Program-made: the position numbers and the translations under genes
Shown: positions 44,591 through 53,741 of the stretch, in pieces
Layout: each line of letters begins with the position of its first letter
Position numbering within the stretch: the first letter of the stretch is position 1
Source of the DNA: Allomuricauda sp. TMED12
GTDB taxonomy: Bacteria; Bacteroidota; Bacteroidia; Flavobacteriales; Flavobacteriaceae
Length of the DNA stretch: 64,000 nt
Direction: 5' to 3'
Assembly: GCA_002167435.2 (NCBI GenBank)
Contig: NHBR02000122.1
Location: 50,481 to 114,480, forward strand
The notes under the pieces: model-generated
The model's input: only the letters and a program-made list of their open reading frames with translations
Told to the model about the DNA's origin: nothing
Databases searched by the model: none

Positions 44591-45628
44591 CTAAATTTTC
44601 AATGTCTTAATAAAATCTGCTATCAAAACTGGAACTGGAAAATTACCTATTTCATTCCACTGTGTTCCTTTCTCTAATATATGAGAAGTTTTTAGGATCC
44701 AAAATTGTGTATGTAAATGTTGATGTGATAGTTTGTGTACGATGGGCTCATTATTATATAATGATAGAGATTCCAATTCTGGAACATCTTCTTTTTCCTT
44801 GACCAATGGCCTCAATTCTTCGGACTGAAGCTTTTTCTCCGACTCGATCAATGGAAACTGATACAAATTCTGCCAAATGCCCTTGCCTTTGCGTTGTTCC
44901 AAGACAGTGTTTTCATCGTTATCCATCAACACTAAATAATTAAAGTAACGATTTCTCACCTTGGTTTTGTTTTGTTTCACCGGGAGAATGTCTGTCTTGT
45001 TTTCTTTAAAGGCCACACAGCTTTCTTGAAGCGGGCACAATAAACAGGAAGGTTTTTTAGGAGAGCACTGTATGGCACCAAACTCCATAATACCCTGATT
45101 ATAGTCGCGTATATTGGCTGCGTCCATCACTTCGCGGGCCAACTCTTTAAAATATTTGATGCCCTTGGTACCATTAATAGGTATATCAACCCCAAAATAT
45201 CTTGATAATACACGATACACATTGCCATCCACCACGGGCTCAGGGACATCAAAACAAAATGAAGCAATGGCACTGGCCGTATAATCCCCGATACCTTTTA
45301 ACGATTTCAATCCTTTATAGGTCTTTGGAAATTCTCCGTGAAAATCCTCCACTACCATTTTGGCCGTTGCGTGCAAATTGCGTGCTCGGGAGTAATAACC
45401 CAGTCCTTGCCAAAGTTTCAACACCTCCTCTTCCGGTGAGTTCGCAAGATCATAAACTGTGGGAAAAGCTTCCACAAACCTCGTATAATAAGGCATACCT
45501 TGTGCTACACGTGTCTGTTGAAGTATAATTTCGGATAGCCAAACTTTATAAGGTTCACGTGTTTGTCTCCAAGGAAGATCACGTTGGTGTTCACGATACC
45601 AAGTCAAGATTTTTTGGGCAAAATTCAT
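44591..45628 (-). CDS. mutY: A/G-specific adenine glycosylase MutY
   Basis: 345 residues. The helix-hairpin-helix with catalytic region is LKGIGDYTASAIASFCF near residue 110. The [4Fe-4S] ligands have the expected C-x6-C-x2-C-x5-C spacing (CSPKKPSCLLCPLQESC). A NUDIX-like C-terminal domain recognises 8-oxoG. It removes A mispaired with 8-oxoguanine. First gene of mutY-ssb-gldE-gldD; TACATTTG on the minus strand at 45655-45648 may be its -7 box. Confidence 0.96.
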   Translation of the reverse strand: MNFAQKILTWYREHQRDLPWRQTREPYKVWLSEIILQQTRVAQGMPYYTRFVEAFPTVYDLANSPEEEVLKLWQGLGYYSRARNLHATAKMVVEDFHGEFPKTYKGLKSLKGIGDYTASAIASFCFDVPEPVVDGNVYRVLSRYFGVDIPINGTKGIKYFKELAREVMDAANIRDYNQGIMEFGAIQCSPKKPSCLLCPLQESCVAFKENKTDILPVKQNKTKVRNRYFNYLVLMDNDENTVLEQRKGKGIWQNLYQFPLIESEKKLQSEELRPLVKEKEDVPELESLSLYNNEPIVHKLSHQHLHTQFWILKTSHILEKGTQWNEIGNFPVPVLIADFIKTLKI

Positions 45629-45752
45629 TATACAAAATAATAATGCTCAAATGTATCAGTTTATATACTTAAAATTAAAGGGTTAAAGGGAAAGATTAAT
45701 TATAATGTTTATATTTGCAAGCCGAAAAAAATTTGAAAATTAATAAGACGAA

Positions 45753-46043
45753 ATGACGAAAGCAGATATTGTAACTAGGATCTCAGAAAAACTAGGTATT
45801 GAAAAAGGAGATGTGCAAGCGACAGTAGAATCCTTTATGGAAGAGGTAAAATCATCCTTGGAGAATGGTGATAATGTTTATTTAAGAGGTTTTGGTAGTT
45901 TTATCATCAAGACCAGAGCGGAAAAAACAGGTAGAAATATCTCTAAGAACACTACCATCAAAATTCCTGCACACAATATTCCTGCATTCAAGCCGGCCAA
46001 AGTATTTGTGGAAGGCGTAAAGACCAATGTACAAGTAAAATAA
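45753..46043 (+). CDS. HU family DNA-binding protein
   Basis: 96 residues with the HU/IHF fold: TKADIVTRISEKLGIEKGDV, then GDNVYLRGFGSFIIKTRAEKTGRN and IPAHNIPAFKPAK. HU bends and compacts DNA. A TATATTTG -7 box lies at 45710-45717, 35 bases before the ATG. It is divergent from mutY and followed 30 bases later by a 29-residue basic peptide gene. Confidence 0.95.
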   Translation: MTKADIVTRISEKLGIEKGDVQATVESFMEEVKSSLENGDNVYLRGFGSFIIKTRAEKTGRNISKNTTIKIPAHNIPAFKPAKVFVEGVKTNVQVK

Positions 46044-46073
46044 TATAATTAACAACACTAAAGCAAGAGCCAT

Positions 46074-46163
46074 ATGCCGAGTGGAAAGAAAAGAAAAAGA
46101 CATAAGGTAGCCACGCACAAGCGTAAGAAACGCAGAAGAGCTAACCGACACAAGAAAAAGTAG
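46074..46163 (+). CDS. 29-residue, extremely basic peptide (candidate ribosomal protein)
   Basis: ATG to TAG, 29 codons, MPSGKKRKRHKVATHKRKKR and so on: about two thirds of the residues are Lys, Arg or His, with no acidic residue. It is too short for most gene finders. The start is 30 bases after the HU gene and the stop codon lies inside a strong terminator stem. In composition it resembles the AURKAIP1/COX24-type mini ribosomal proteins (mS38, mycobacterial bS22). Between HU and ribonuclease G the same gene is seen in other Bacteroidota from memory. A ribosomal role is inferred. Confidence 0.75.
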   Translation: MPSGKKRKRHKVATHKRKKRRRANRHKKK

Positions 46164-46183
46164 TTGTTTCAACTACTTTTTCG
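46155..46183 (+). terminator. Terminator overlapping the small basic gene
   Basis: AAAAAGTAGTTG-TTT-CAACTACTTTTT, a perfect 12-bp stem that contains the TAG stop of the 29-codon gene. Confidence 0.8.
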
Positions 46184-46231
46184 TTTTACCCTATAACGTT
46201 CTTTGACATAGAGATTCAAGAAAAGAATTTC

Positions 46232-46301
46232 AATCGGTTCGAAAAACAACCGATTCTATATATTGTTTAATCATTTATCCCAAAATTCATGTGGGATAAA
46301 T
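46232..46301 (+). promoter_or_regulatory. Two stem-loops in the ribonuclease G leader
   Basis: Stem 1 is AATCGGTT-8 nt-AACCGATT (46232-46255). Stem 2 is ATTTATCCCA-9 nt-TGGGATAAAT (46273-46301), ending 14 bases before the GTG start. Neither has a T-run, so they are not terminators. They may mediate autoregulation by the RNase, as the rne leader does in E. coli (different sequence). Confidence 0.5.
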
Positions 46302-46315
46302 AAAAATCGATTCAG

Positions 46316-47866
46316 GTGAATAGAGAATTAATAGTAAGATCTACGCCGGATGCAGTCGATTTTGCCTTACTAAAGGATGGAAAATTAGTAGAATTACACA
46401 AAGAAGAAGACAATAATAACTTTTCCGTAGGGGATATCTTCCTAGCCAAGATCAGAAAACCCGTTACAGGCCTAAATGCAGCATTTGTAAATGTAGGTTA
46501 TGAAAAAGATGCATTCCTGCACTACCACGACCTGGGCCCGCAACTGTCTTCCATGTTGAAATTCATTAAACAAGCTAGAACAGGGAAATTAAAAGATTAC
46601 TCCCTGAAAAATTTTCCATTTGAAAAAGACATTGACAAGAATGGCAGCATCAATGATGTACTAAAAGCCAATCAGTCACTACTGGTACAAATAGTAAAAG
46701 AACCCATATCAACAAAGGGACCAAGAATCAGCTCCGAGCTTTCCATAGCCGGCCGCTTTCTGGTCATGGTACCTTTTTCCGATAGAGTCTCGGTATCCCA
46801 AAAAATAGCGAGCAAAGAGGAAAAGGACAGACTTATTAGACTTGTAAAAAGTATTAAGCCCAAGGGATTTGGAGTAATTATACGTACCGTAGCAGAAGGC
46901 AAAAAGGTTGCAGAGCTGGATAAAGATCTTCAGAACTTGTTTTCCAAATGGACAAACATGTGCAAGAAATTGCAAAGGGCGTCGCATCCATCCAAAGTTT
47001 TGGTGGAACTGAACAGGGCGTCATCCATCCTTAGGGATGTCTTCAACGATTCCTTTACCGGAATTCATGTTGATGAAGAAACACTCTACAACCAAATCAA
47101 GGATTATTTGCACGAAATTGCACCACAAAAAGAATCCATTGTAAAGTTGTACACCGGTCCGGCACCAATTTTTGAAAAATTTGGGATAGAGCGTCAAATC
47201 AAAACCTCTTTTGGCCGAACAGCATCCATGAGCCGCGGGGCTTACCTTGTTATAGAGCATACCGAAGCGTTACACGTAATAGATGTAAACAGTGGTAACC
47301 GCTCCAACAAGGCAAAAAACCAAGAGGATACCGCACTGGAAGTAAACCTATTGGCTGCAACCGAAATTGCAAGACAATTACGTTTGCGCGACATGGGCGG
47401 AATCATCGTGGTAGATTTTATTGATATGACCAAGGGTGACCACAGACGAAAGTTGTATGACCATCTTAGGGACGAAATGAAGGATGATCGGGCAAAGCAT
47501 AAAATTTTGCCTCCCAGTAAATTTGGTCTTGTACAGATTACAAGACAAAGGGTTCGTCCAGAAATGAATATTAAAACCAGTGAGGAAAACCCGAACGTAT
47601 CGGGCACTGAAGTGGAAGCTCCCATCGTCTTGATTGATAAAATTCAAGTGGATTTAGAGCGAATCCTAAAGCAAAAGAGCAAAAACAACGGAATTGTATT
47701 GAACATTCATCCGTTTATCGCAGCTTACCTTACTAAGGGATTTCCTTCTATCAGATCCAAATGGTTCAAAACCTATAAGAAATGGATCAAAATCCAACCT
47801 CGGGATGCCTACAAGTACCTTGAATATCGTTTTAAGGACAAAGACGGCAAAACAATACGACCCTAA
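46316..47866 (+). CDS. rng: Ribonuclease E/G family protein
   Basis: 516 residues with the RNase G layout: N-terminal S1 domain (VGDIFLAKIRKPVTGLNAAFV), RNase H-like and 5'-sensor regions, and the catalytic DNase I-like core with Mg ligands in VIDVNSGNR and VVDFIDM. No CPxCxG zinc-link is seen after GLVQITRQRVRPE, as usual in this phylum. It processes rRNA and decays mRNA. The GTG at 46316 (MNRELIVRST) is the family start. A terminator follows at 47871. Confidence 0.95.
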   Translation: MNRELIVRSTPDAVDFALLKDGKLVELHKEEDNNNFSVGDIFLAKIRKPVTGLNAAFVNVGYEKDAFLHYHDLGPQLSSMLKFIKQARTGKLKDYSLKNFPFEKDIDKNGSINDVLKANQSLLVQIVKEPISTKGPRISSELSIAGRFLVMVPFSDRVSVSQKIASKEEKDRLIRLVKSIKPKGFGVIIRTVAEGKKVAELDKDLQNLFSKWTNMCKKLQRASHPSKVLVELNRASSILRDVFNDSFTGIHVDEETLYNQIKDYLHEIAPQKESIVKLYTGPAPIFEKFGIERQIKTSFGRTASMSRGAYLVIEHTEALHVIDVNSGNRSNKAKNQEDTALEVNLLAATEIARQLRLRDMGGIIVVDFIDMTKGDHRRKLYDHLRDEMKDDRAKHKILPPSKFGLVQITRQRVRPEMNIKTSEENPNVSGTEVEAPIVLIDKIQVDLERILKQKSKNNGIVLNIHPFIAAYLTKGFPSIRSKWFKTYKKWIKIQPRDAYKYLEYRFKDKDGKTIRP

Positions 47867-47870
47867 TATA

Positions 47871-47901
47871 AAGCGACTCCAGAAATGGGGTCGCTTTTTT
47901 T
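47871..47901 (+). terminator. Terminator of rng
   Basis: AAGCGACTCC-AGAAAT-GGGGTCGCTTTTTTT, 8-bp stem with T-run, directly after the rng stop. Confidence 0.8.
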
Positions 47902-47955
47902 GTTTTCATCAATATTTTGCAAAACAGTATTTTTGATATCCAAATATCCCGAAAA

Positions 47956-50325
47956 ATGAAAACAACCACGCTGGTTCTGTTTATTTTTTTACTCCTTGGG
48001 TGTACCTCAGGGTCAGAAGAACAGTTATCCATTATCTTGGATAACTCTCCAAATATTCAAGGAAAGGATGCATACTTAAGCTCGCCTTATGTAACCGCCG
48101 GGGATAGATTGTACATGGTTGGCAATCAAGATGGTACGTTTCCAGCATTGGGCTGGCACATAAAAGGTGAAATGGGCGGGATTTGGAACCACCCCATCAA
48201 ACTAATGGATGGCTTTGAAGTAAATGTGACGGTAAATGGGAAGATTTTACCATTGAACAAGGCTTCCCAGTTTGTAAACTACCCATATGCCAACAAACAC
48301 ATATTCCAATTTGAAGAAGAAGGACTTATAATTGAACGGATTCAATTTGTTCCCGATAATATCCAAGGTATTTTAGTTCAATTCATAATCAGGAACAACA
48401 CCCAAGAGACTGTTGAAAGTAACGTGAATTTTGTTGGTCATTCCAACTTGCGCCCCACATGGTTGGGAGAGCGTTCAAATATGATCGACTCCAAAGATGT
48501 GTCAAAATTCGAAGAAGATTATTGGGTGGTTAAGGACAGTCTCAATCCATGGTATACCATTTTTGGGTCCGACCGAGCACCTATTTCATCCAAAACGATG
48601 GAGGAGCCCGACAAGATCAACGGTACATCCGATGCATTGGAATACCTTGTTGAAATTCCCGCCAAATCCGAGAAAACCCTAAACTTTGCCATAACTGGTT
48701 CCTATATTTCCAAAGAAGAGGCGACTAATGCCCACCATTCTATTTTAGAGAACTTTATTCCATTGGCCCGCGCCAAAAAAGCCCGCTACATGGAACTTGC
48801 AAAACAGTCTAAACTTACCATTCCCGACAAGCACTTGCAAGAAACATACGAATGGTTAAAGTATAACTGTGACTGGCTTGTGCGGACTGTTCCCGAGATA
48901 GGAACGGGTATTGGTGCCGGAATCCCGGATTATCCATGGTACTTTGGTGTTGATAGTGAGTATGCATTGAAGGGCTACATGGCAATTGGTCAGGAAGAAG
49001 TGGTGAAACAAACCATCAAACTTTTGGACAGTGTTTCCATGGCAGTTAACAATAACGGTAGGATACTTCATGAAATGTCCACCAACGGTGTTGTTTTCAA
49101 CAAAGGAAATATTAATGAAACTCCCCAATTTACATCGTTGATATGGGAAATCTATAAATGGAACGGCAATGAAGAATTTCTCGCAAAATATTTTCCAACC
49201 ATCAAAAAAGGATTGAAATGGCTATTGGAAGAAAATGATGCGAACCAAAATTTATTTCCAGATGGTTTTGGCATGATGGAAATACATGGACTTGACAGTG
49301 AAATGATTGATGTCGCCGCCTACACCCAGCGGGCTTTTGCCGATGCCGCGCTTATGGCCGAAGAACTGGGCGAAACCGAATTGGTTCAGCAATATCAAGA
49401 CATAGCAGATGAACTGAAGGAAAAAATAAATACGGATTTTTGGTCTGAAACTTTTGGGTCCTATGCAGATTTTATCGGCACCGACGAACAAGCGCTACAT
49501 TTGATAGAGGATGCCTTGGTCAGGGCCGATACCTTGAACAAACCATGGGCAGTTGAAGAATTGAACGTCACCAAACAGCAAATTTTACAAAATCCATCAG
49601 CTGCAGCACGGCCTTTTGTACTTTATCATAATTGGGTAGTGAACACCCCAATGGAAATGGGAATAGCCGATTCCACCAAGGCAATATTGGCCTTGGACAA
49701 TGCAAAGAAATTTACAAATCCGTTTGGGGTGTTTGTTACTGGAATCGATCGCGATGATACCGCTGGTAATGATGATGGATCTTTTAAAGGAAGTAAGGTG
49801 TTTTCCTATACCGGTGCGGTGATGACCTTGCCCACGGGGGTACAAGCGGTCGCAGAAAATAATTATGGCCGACCCGATCAAGCATTGGATTATCTAAAAA
49901 GAATGTCCCGTTCCTTTAGCTATGCACTTCCTGGAAGTATTTACGAAGTTTCCCCGGACTATGGAATGATGACCCAAGCATGGAACATTTATGCCTTTGC
50001 GGTCCCAATAATAAATCAGTTTTTCGGGATCAAACCCTTGGCACACAAAAAAACCATTGTTATTGAACCCCAAATGCCATCGGAATGGGGAAACGCTTCA
50101 TTGGAAGATGTAAAAGTAGGAGACAACATGGTCTCCATATGGCACACAAAATCAAAAGAATCCCATCAAATTAAAATCCAGCAAGCAAAAACCGACTGGA
50201 AAATTGAACTCATTTTACCTAAAGGGGACTATATGGTAACAGAAGGCAAACCTGTATCGAGAACCGAAAATGATAAAACGATACTCACATTCACTGACAA
50301 ATTGATCTTGGTAACAAAAAAATAA
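47956..50325 (+). CDS. Glycosidase-like lipoprotein, (alpha/alpha)6 barrel
   Basis: 789 residues with a lipobox (LFIFLLLGCTSGS). An N-terminal beta-sandwich (about 30-280) precedes an (alpha/alpha)6-type domain with GAGIPDYPWYFGVDSEYALKG near residue 330, and a small C-terminal sandwich. This is the layout of glycogen-debranching-like and other six-hairpin glycoside hydrolases, with candidate acids in DYPWYFGVD. Exported to the periplasm or surface. The ATG at 47956 starts the signal peptide. No SusCD pair or other sugar genes are beside it, so the substrate is unknown. recX follows by 6 bases. Confidence 0.75.
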   Translation: MKTTTLVLFIFLLLGCTSGSEEQLSIILDNSPNIQGKDAYLSSPYVTAGDRLYMVGNQDGTFPALGWHIKGEMGGIWNHPIKLMDGFEVNVTVNGKILPLNKASQFVNYPYANKHIFQFEEEGLIIERIQFVPDNIQGILVQFIIRNNTQETVESNVNFVGHSNLRPTWLGERSNMIDSKDVSKFEEDYWVVKDSLNPWYTIFGSDRAPISSKTMEEPDKINGTSDALEYLVEIPAKSEKTLNFAITGSYISKEEATNAHHSILENFIPLARAKKARYMELAKQSKLTIPDKHLQETYEWLKYNCDWLVRTVPEIGTGIGAGIPDYPWYFGVDSEYALKGYMAIGQEEVVKQTIKLLDSVSMAVNNNGRILHEMSTNGVVFNKGNINETPQFTSLIWEIYKWNGNEEFLAKYFPTIKKGLKWLLEENDANQNLFPDGFGMMEIHGLDSEMIDVAAYTQRAFADAALMAEELGETELVQQYQDIADELKEKINTDFWSETFGSYADFIGTDEQALHLIEDALVRADTLNKPWAVEELNVTKQQILQNPSAAARPFVLYHNWVVNTPMEMGIADSTKAILALDNAKKFTNPFGVFVTGIDRDDTAGNDDGSFKGSKVFSYTGAVMTLPTGVQAVAENNYGRPDQALDYLKRMSRSFSYALPGSIYEVSPDYGMMTQAWNIYAFAVPIINQFFGIKPLAHKKTIVIEPQMPSEWGNASLEDVKVGDNMVSIWHTKSKESHQIKIQQAKTDWKIELILPKGDYMVTEGKPVSRTENDKTILTFTDKLILVTKK

Positions 50326-50331
50326 ACAAAA

Positions 50332-50817
50332 ATGAGTTCAGGGTTTTCTCCCCAAAAATTTCACTCTATCCAAGAAGCAACAAAAAAAATGGAGCGTTAC
50401 TGTGCCTATCAAGAACGCTGCCATAAAGAAGTTACGGACAAGCTAAAGGGCATGAACATGATACCTGAGGCCATAGATCAAATAGTGGGACATCTGATTC
50501 AAGAAAATTACCTCAACGAAGAACGTTTTGCAAAAGCCTTTGCCAGAGGTAAATTCAATATAAAAAAGTGGGGGACAAAACGAATAACAAGAGAACTCAA
50601 GTTTCGCGATATTTCCTCTTATAACATTAAAAGTGCGCTTGCTGAAATTACGAATGAGGATTACCTAAAGACCTTTGATGAGCTGGCCAGAAAACGGTTG
50701 AATCAAATCAAGGAAACCAACAGTTTTAAGAAAAAGAAAAAATTAGCTGATTACCTTATATATCGAGGTTGGGAAAGCCATTTGGTGTACGAAAAAGCCA
50801 ACGAACTTATCAAATAA
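50332..50817 (+). CDS. recX: Regulatory protein RecX
   Basis: 161 residues of three-helix RecX repeats: MERYCAYQERCHKEVTDKL, then GHLIQENYLNEERFAKAFARGK, then KKWGTKRITRELKFR. RecX inhibits RecA filament growth. It follows the glycosidase lipoprotein by 6 bases and is convergent with the cupin-like gene, one base apart. Confidence 0.92.
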   Translation: MSSGFSPQKFHSIQEATKKMERYCAYQERCHKEVTDKLKGMNMIPEAIDQIVGHLIQENYLNEERFAKAFARGKFNIKKWGTKRITRELKFRDISSYNIKSALAEITNEDYLKTFDELARKRLNQIKETNSFKKKKKLADYLIYRGWESHLVYEKANELIK

Positions 50818-50818
50818 A

Positions 50819-51688
50819 CTACTCCTGCAATAATAATTTTTGTGTCCGTTCCACAGCCCTTTCATTTTTCCAATCAATCCATTTTTGACCCCTTAGCCTA
50901 CGCATTAGATTATCAAAATGGCGCATCACAAAAATATTATAAACTGCTTTTCCAAAATTTTTCGGTTTTCTGGCAATCGCCCTTAAGCTCATAGAAAATC
51001 CAGGGCTTATATATTTCATGTGGTGCCAATACCCTTCCGGTATATAAAGAACATTTCCATGTTCCAAATGTGCAATATGCCCTTTAGCGTGTTGTAAAGC
51101 TGGCCATTTTTTAAGGTCAGGGTCGGCAAAATCAATATCTTCTCGGGTAATCAAAGAATGGGGAACCTTGTACAAAAACTTGGTTTCAGATTGGGAAAAC
51201 AGGATACATTGCTTCTTTCCCTCAAAATGAAAGTGAAAAATATTGGCCAGATCAATATCGTAATGCATAAAAGTGTGCGAATCCTCTCCCCCAAAAAAGA
51301 GCATGGGCAGCCCTTTCATAAGATGCAACCCAAAATCTGGATACTTGAAATCTTTTTGTAATTCCGGAACCTCTTTTAAAATGTTCCAAAGAAAAATCCG
51401 GTATTTAGTAGGGCCATTTTTTAAAAGGTCTACGTAGTCAGACATCTTCATTTTGGCATGCGGCTCATTGAATCCTTCATCGTGTTTTACTGGACGGTCG
51501 TCATATAAAGGAACCTCTTTGTGGCCAGCAACCTCTTTCACATAATCCAAGCTCCATTTGGTATATGCCGGCCAATCCTCAATAAAGCGCTCAATTACAA
51601 CAGGCTTTTGAGGCTTGAAATATTTTTGGATAAACTCCTTCTTGGTCAGGGTTTTCTCCCGAGGTATCTGTTCAAGATTCAGCTTCAA
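50819..51688 (-). CDS. Cupin_8/JmjC-like oxygenase
   Basis: 289 residues. The Fe(II) site of the Cupin_8/JmjC type is visible: HxD in FMHYDIDLANIF near residue 140 and the distal His in YIPEGYWHHMKYI. WPAYTKWSLDYVKEVAG is typical of the N-terminal part. Bacterial relatives are 2-oxoglutarate-dependent hydroxylases, some acting on ribosomal proteins or arginyl/lysyl residues. Substrate unknown. Monocistronic. Confidence 0.85.
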   Translation of the reverse strand: MKLNLEQIPREKTLTKKEFIQKYFKPQKPVVIERFIEDWPAYTKWSLDYVKEVAGHKEVPLYDDRPVKHDEGFNEPHAKMKMSDYVDLLKNGPTKYRIFLWNILKEVPELQKDFKYPDFGLHLMKGLPMLFFGGEDSHTFMHYDIDLANIFHFHFEGKKQCILFSQSETKFLYKVPHSLITREDIDFADPDLKKWPALQHAKGHIAHLEHGNVLYIPEGYWHHMKYISPGFSMSLRAIARKPKNFGKAVYNIFVMRHFDNLMRRLRGQKWIDWKNERAVERTQKLLLQE

Positions 51689-51794
51689 AATTTCAAGGAA
51701 TTTGAACCCCTAAATTAATAAAAGGTTTTAAATACAAACAAAACCTAGTTCTTGGGTGCTATTTTTCTCTTTTCTTTGGCAGCCTCATTTCGTT

Positions 51795-53627
51795 CTATTT
51801 AAAACTATAACGCAGACCGAAAAGCACATTGCTTGGTGGCATTGGTACAAAACCAGACTCTATATAATCTGCATCGAAAATATTACTTGCTGTGATGGTA
51901 AACTCCGCCTGTTTTACTTTTACGGCCAATGATGCATCCCAAACATTATATGTTTGTCCCGTAGTACGTTCTGCATACTTATAAATTATATTCTGACGTA
52001 CATTTTTGAACAATTGGGTGCTTAAGCGCGTTGTATATTGGTGTTTTAGCGTGTTTAAAGAGTAGCGGGACAGTTCTTCGTTTTGGTCTAAAATATTGTC
52101 ATCTAAAAACGCATAGCCTACACTTAAGGTTTGCGTAAAGTCTTTGAACTTAAAATTATAAGCGGCATCCAACTCCAAACCTTTAGTATTTACTTCCGTA
52201 ATGTTTGTAGCTACAAATACATCTTCAGAAACATCGTTTCTAATATAATCTATTAGATTGTCTGCATCTCTGTTAAAAACCGCAACGCTGGCGTTAAATT
52301 CAGGAGTGGTGTACTTTAAGCCCAATTCTTGCGCAAAGGCTTCTTCTGGCTCCAAATCTGCGTTACCACTGGTAACTGGGTCATTGTAGAACAAATCTGT
52401 GTAAGTCGGTATACGGTAGGTATAGCCAATATTACCATATACTTTAAAAGTGTTGGTAAGGCTATAACCTATATCCAATCCAGGGAATGCTTTAAACTTA
52501 AAGTCAGAAAAGTAAGTTAGCGCTACACCTGGGGTAATATCCAACTTGTTATCCGCTACACTAAAACGGTGCTCTAAAAATACATTGGACATGAAACGGT
52601 TTTGGTTACCAAGGTTATTACTTCTTAGATAAATTTTAGAAAACTCCACTCCAAATCCCGTAATTCCCAATTTAGAGGCATAAGATGCATTGGTTTCTAC
52701 CCCAATCTTGTTAGAAATATGCATGTTCCTATAAAAACCAGGCTCATTTCGCCTCAAGAGAAACAAATCTTGATTACGTTTCCAATAGATTCTTGGCTGT
52801 ATTTTCAGTTTGTTTTTCTTAAAGGTGGTAGAAAACGCCAAAAGGCTGTTTTGGGTTTCTTCATACTCATTAAATGTTGGGTTAGTGGTATAAAAATTCT
52901 CAGCCCCAAAATTACGCTCCAAGAAAGAAGCAGTCATTTCAATAGGCTGCGCATTTTTATTGAAAATGCTTTTTAAAAAGTAATTACCATTATCGTAATC
53001 CGAGTTATTCCTATACCCCTCAGATGTCATCCTTCCCACATGTAGTATATGAGTCGAGTTTTCCTTATCAACACCAGCAGTTACACTCCCATTCAATTGT
53101 CCAAAAGAACCCGCTTCCACATTTAAGGAAACAGCATTATCCAAATTCTTCTTGGTAATGATATTAATAGCACCAGCAAATGCATTTTGTCCAAAGACCC
53201 GCGCTGCCGGACCTTTTATAATTTCTATTCTTTCTATAACCTCCAATGGCAAAGCTGCGTTCATGGTATGGTGCCCCGTTTGTGCATCATCCATTTTAAC
53301 GCCATCTATTAATAATAAGGTTTGGTCAAAACCACCTCCTCTTATGTACAAATCTGCTTGGCTACCACCGGTACCACGTCTTCTAATATCAACACCCGCA
53401 ACTTGTTGTAGTAAATCTGCCACATTTACAGCAGCACTGTTTTTAATATCATTGGAAGTGATGATATTAATGGTTCTTGAATTTTCCTTGAAAGGAAGGT
53501 TAATTCGGTTTGCCGTCACCACAACTTCGCTTAACGAATCAACCTTTACAATAGCATCGTCTTGTTGCGCTTTTACCTGAAAAGCAACTGCCAGTAATAT
53601 CACAGAAAATAAAATTGATTTCTTCAT
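51795..53627 (-). CDS. BtuB-like TonB-dependent receptor
   Basis: 610 residues, small for the class and similar in size to BtuB. Signal peptide (LFSVILLAVAFQVKAQ), TonB box region SLSEVVVTANRIN, plug with LYIRGGGFDQTLLLIDGVKM and IERIEIIKGPAARVFGQNAF, and a barrel ending LFGLRYSFK. No cobalamin riboswitch is present in the 97-base gap upstream. It is divergent from a MocR-type regulator, which suggests that protein controls it. The substrate, possibly a cofactor or vitamin, is unknown. Confidence 0.87.
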   Translation of the reverse strand: MKKSILFSVILLAVAFQVKAQQDDAIVKVDSLSEVVVTANRINLPFKENSRTINIITSNDIKNSAAVNVADLLQQVAGVDIRRRGTGGSQADLYIRGGGFDQTLLLIDGVKMDDAQTGHHTMNAALPLEVIERIEIIKGPAARVFGQNAFAGAINIITKKNLDNAVSLNVEAGSFGQLNGSVTAGVDKENSTHILHVGRMTSEGYRNNSDYDNGNYFLKSIFNKNAQPIEMTASFLERNFGAENFYTTNPTFNEYEETQNSLLAFSTTFKKNKLKIQPRIYWKRNQDLFLLRRNEPGFYRNMHISNKIGVETNASYASKLGITGFGVEFSKIYLRSNNLGNQNRFMSNVFLEHRFSVADNKLDITPGVALTYFSDFKFKAFPGLDIGYSLTNTFKVYGNIGYTYRIPTYTDLFYNDPVTSGNADLEPEEAFAQELGLKYTTPEFNASVAVFNRDADNLIDYIRNDVSEDVFVATNITEVNTKGLELDAAYNFKFKDFTQTLSVGYAFLDDNILDQNEELSRYSLNTLKHQYTTRLSTQLFKNVRQNIIYKYAERTTGQTYNVWDASLAVKVKQAEFTITASNIFDADYIESGFVPMPPSNVLFGLRYSFK

Positions 53628-53690
53628 TATTTAAGCTTGTAAAAGGTAAGTTTTTAAGTCAATTAATAATATGCTGCAAAAGTCCTAACT

Positions 53691-53741
53691 TTCCGGACGA
53701 TTAAACTAGTCCAGTTTTAAAACAATGAATAGTCCGGTTTT
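53691..53741. promoter_or_regulatory. Repeat boxes in the receptor/MocR divergent promoter
   Basis: AGTCCAGTTTT (53708-53718) and AGTCCGGTTTT (53731-53741) are direct repeats with a 23-base period, about two helical turns. The second overlaps the MocR coding start. An inverted half site TCCGGAC lies at about 53694-53700. MocR regulators typically bind direct repeats of this spacing near their own gene. Confidence 0.5.

Noticed and set aside
53628..53724. Cobalamin riboswitch upstream of the BtuB-like receptor
   Set aside because: The gap is only 97 bases and none of the conserved B12-box blocks is present.
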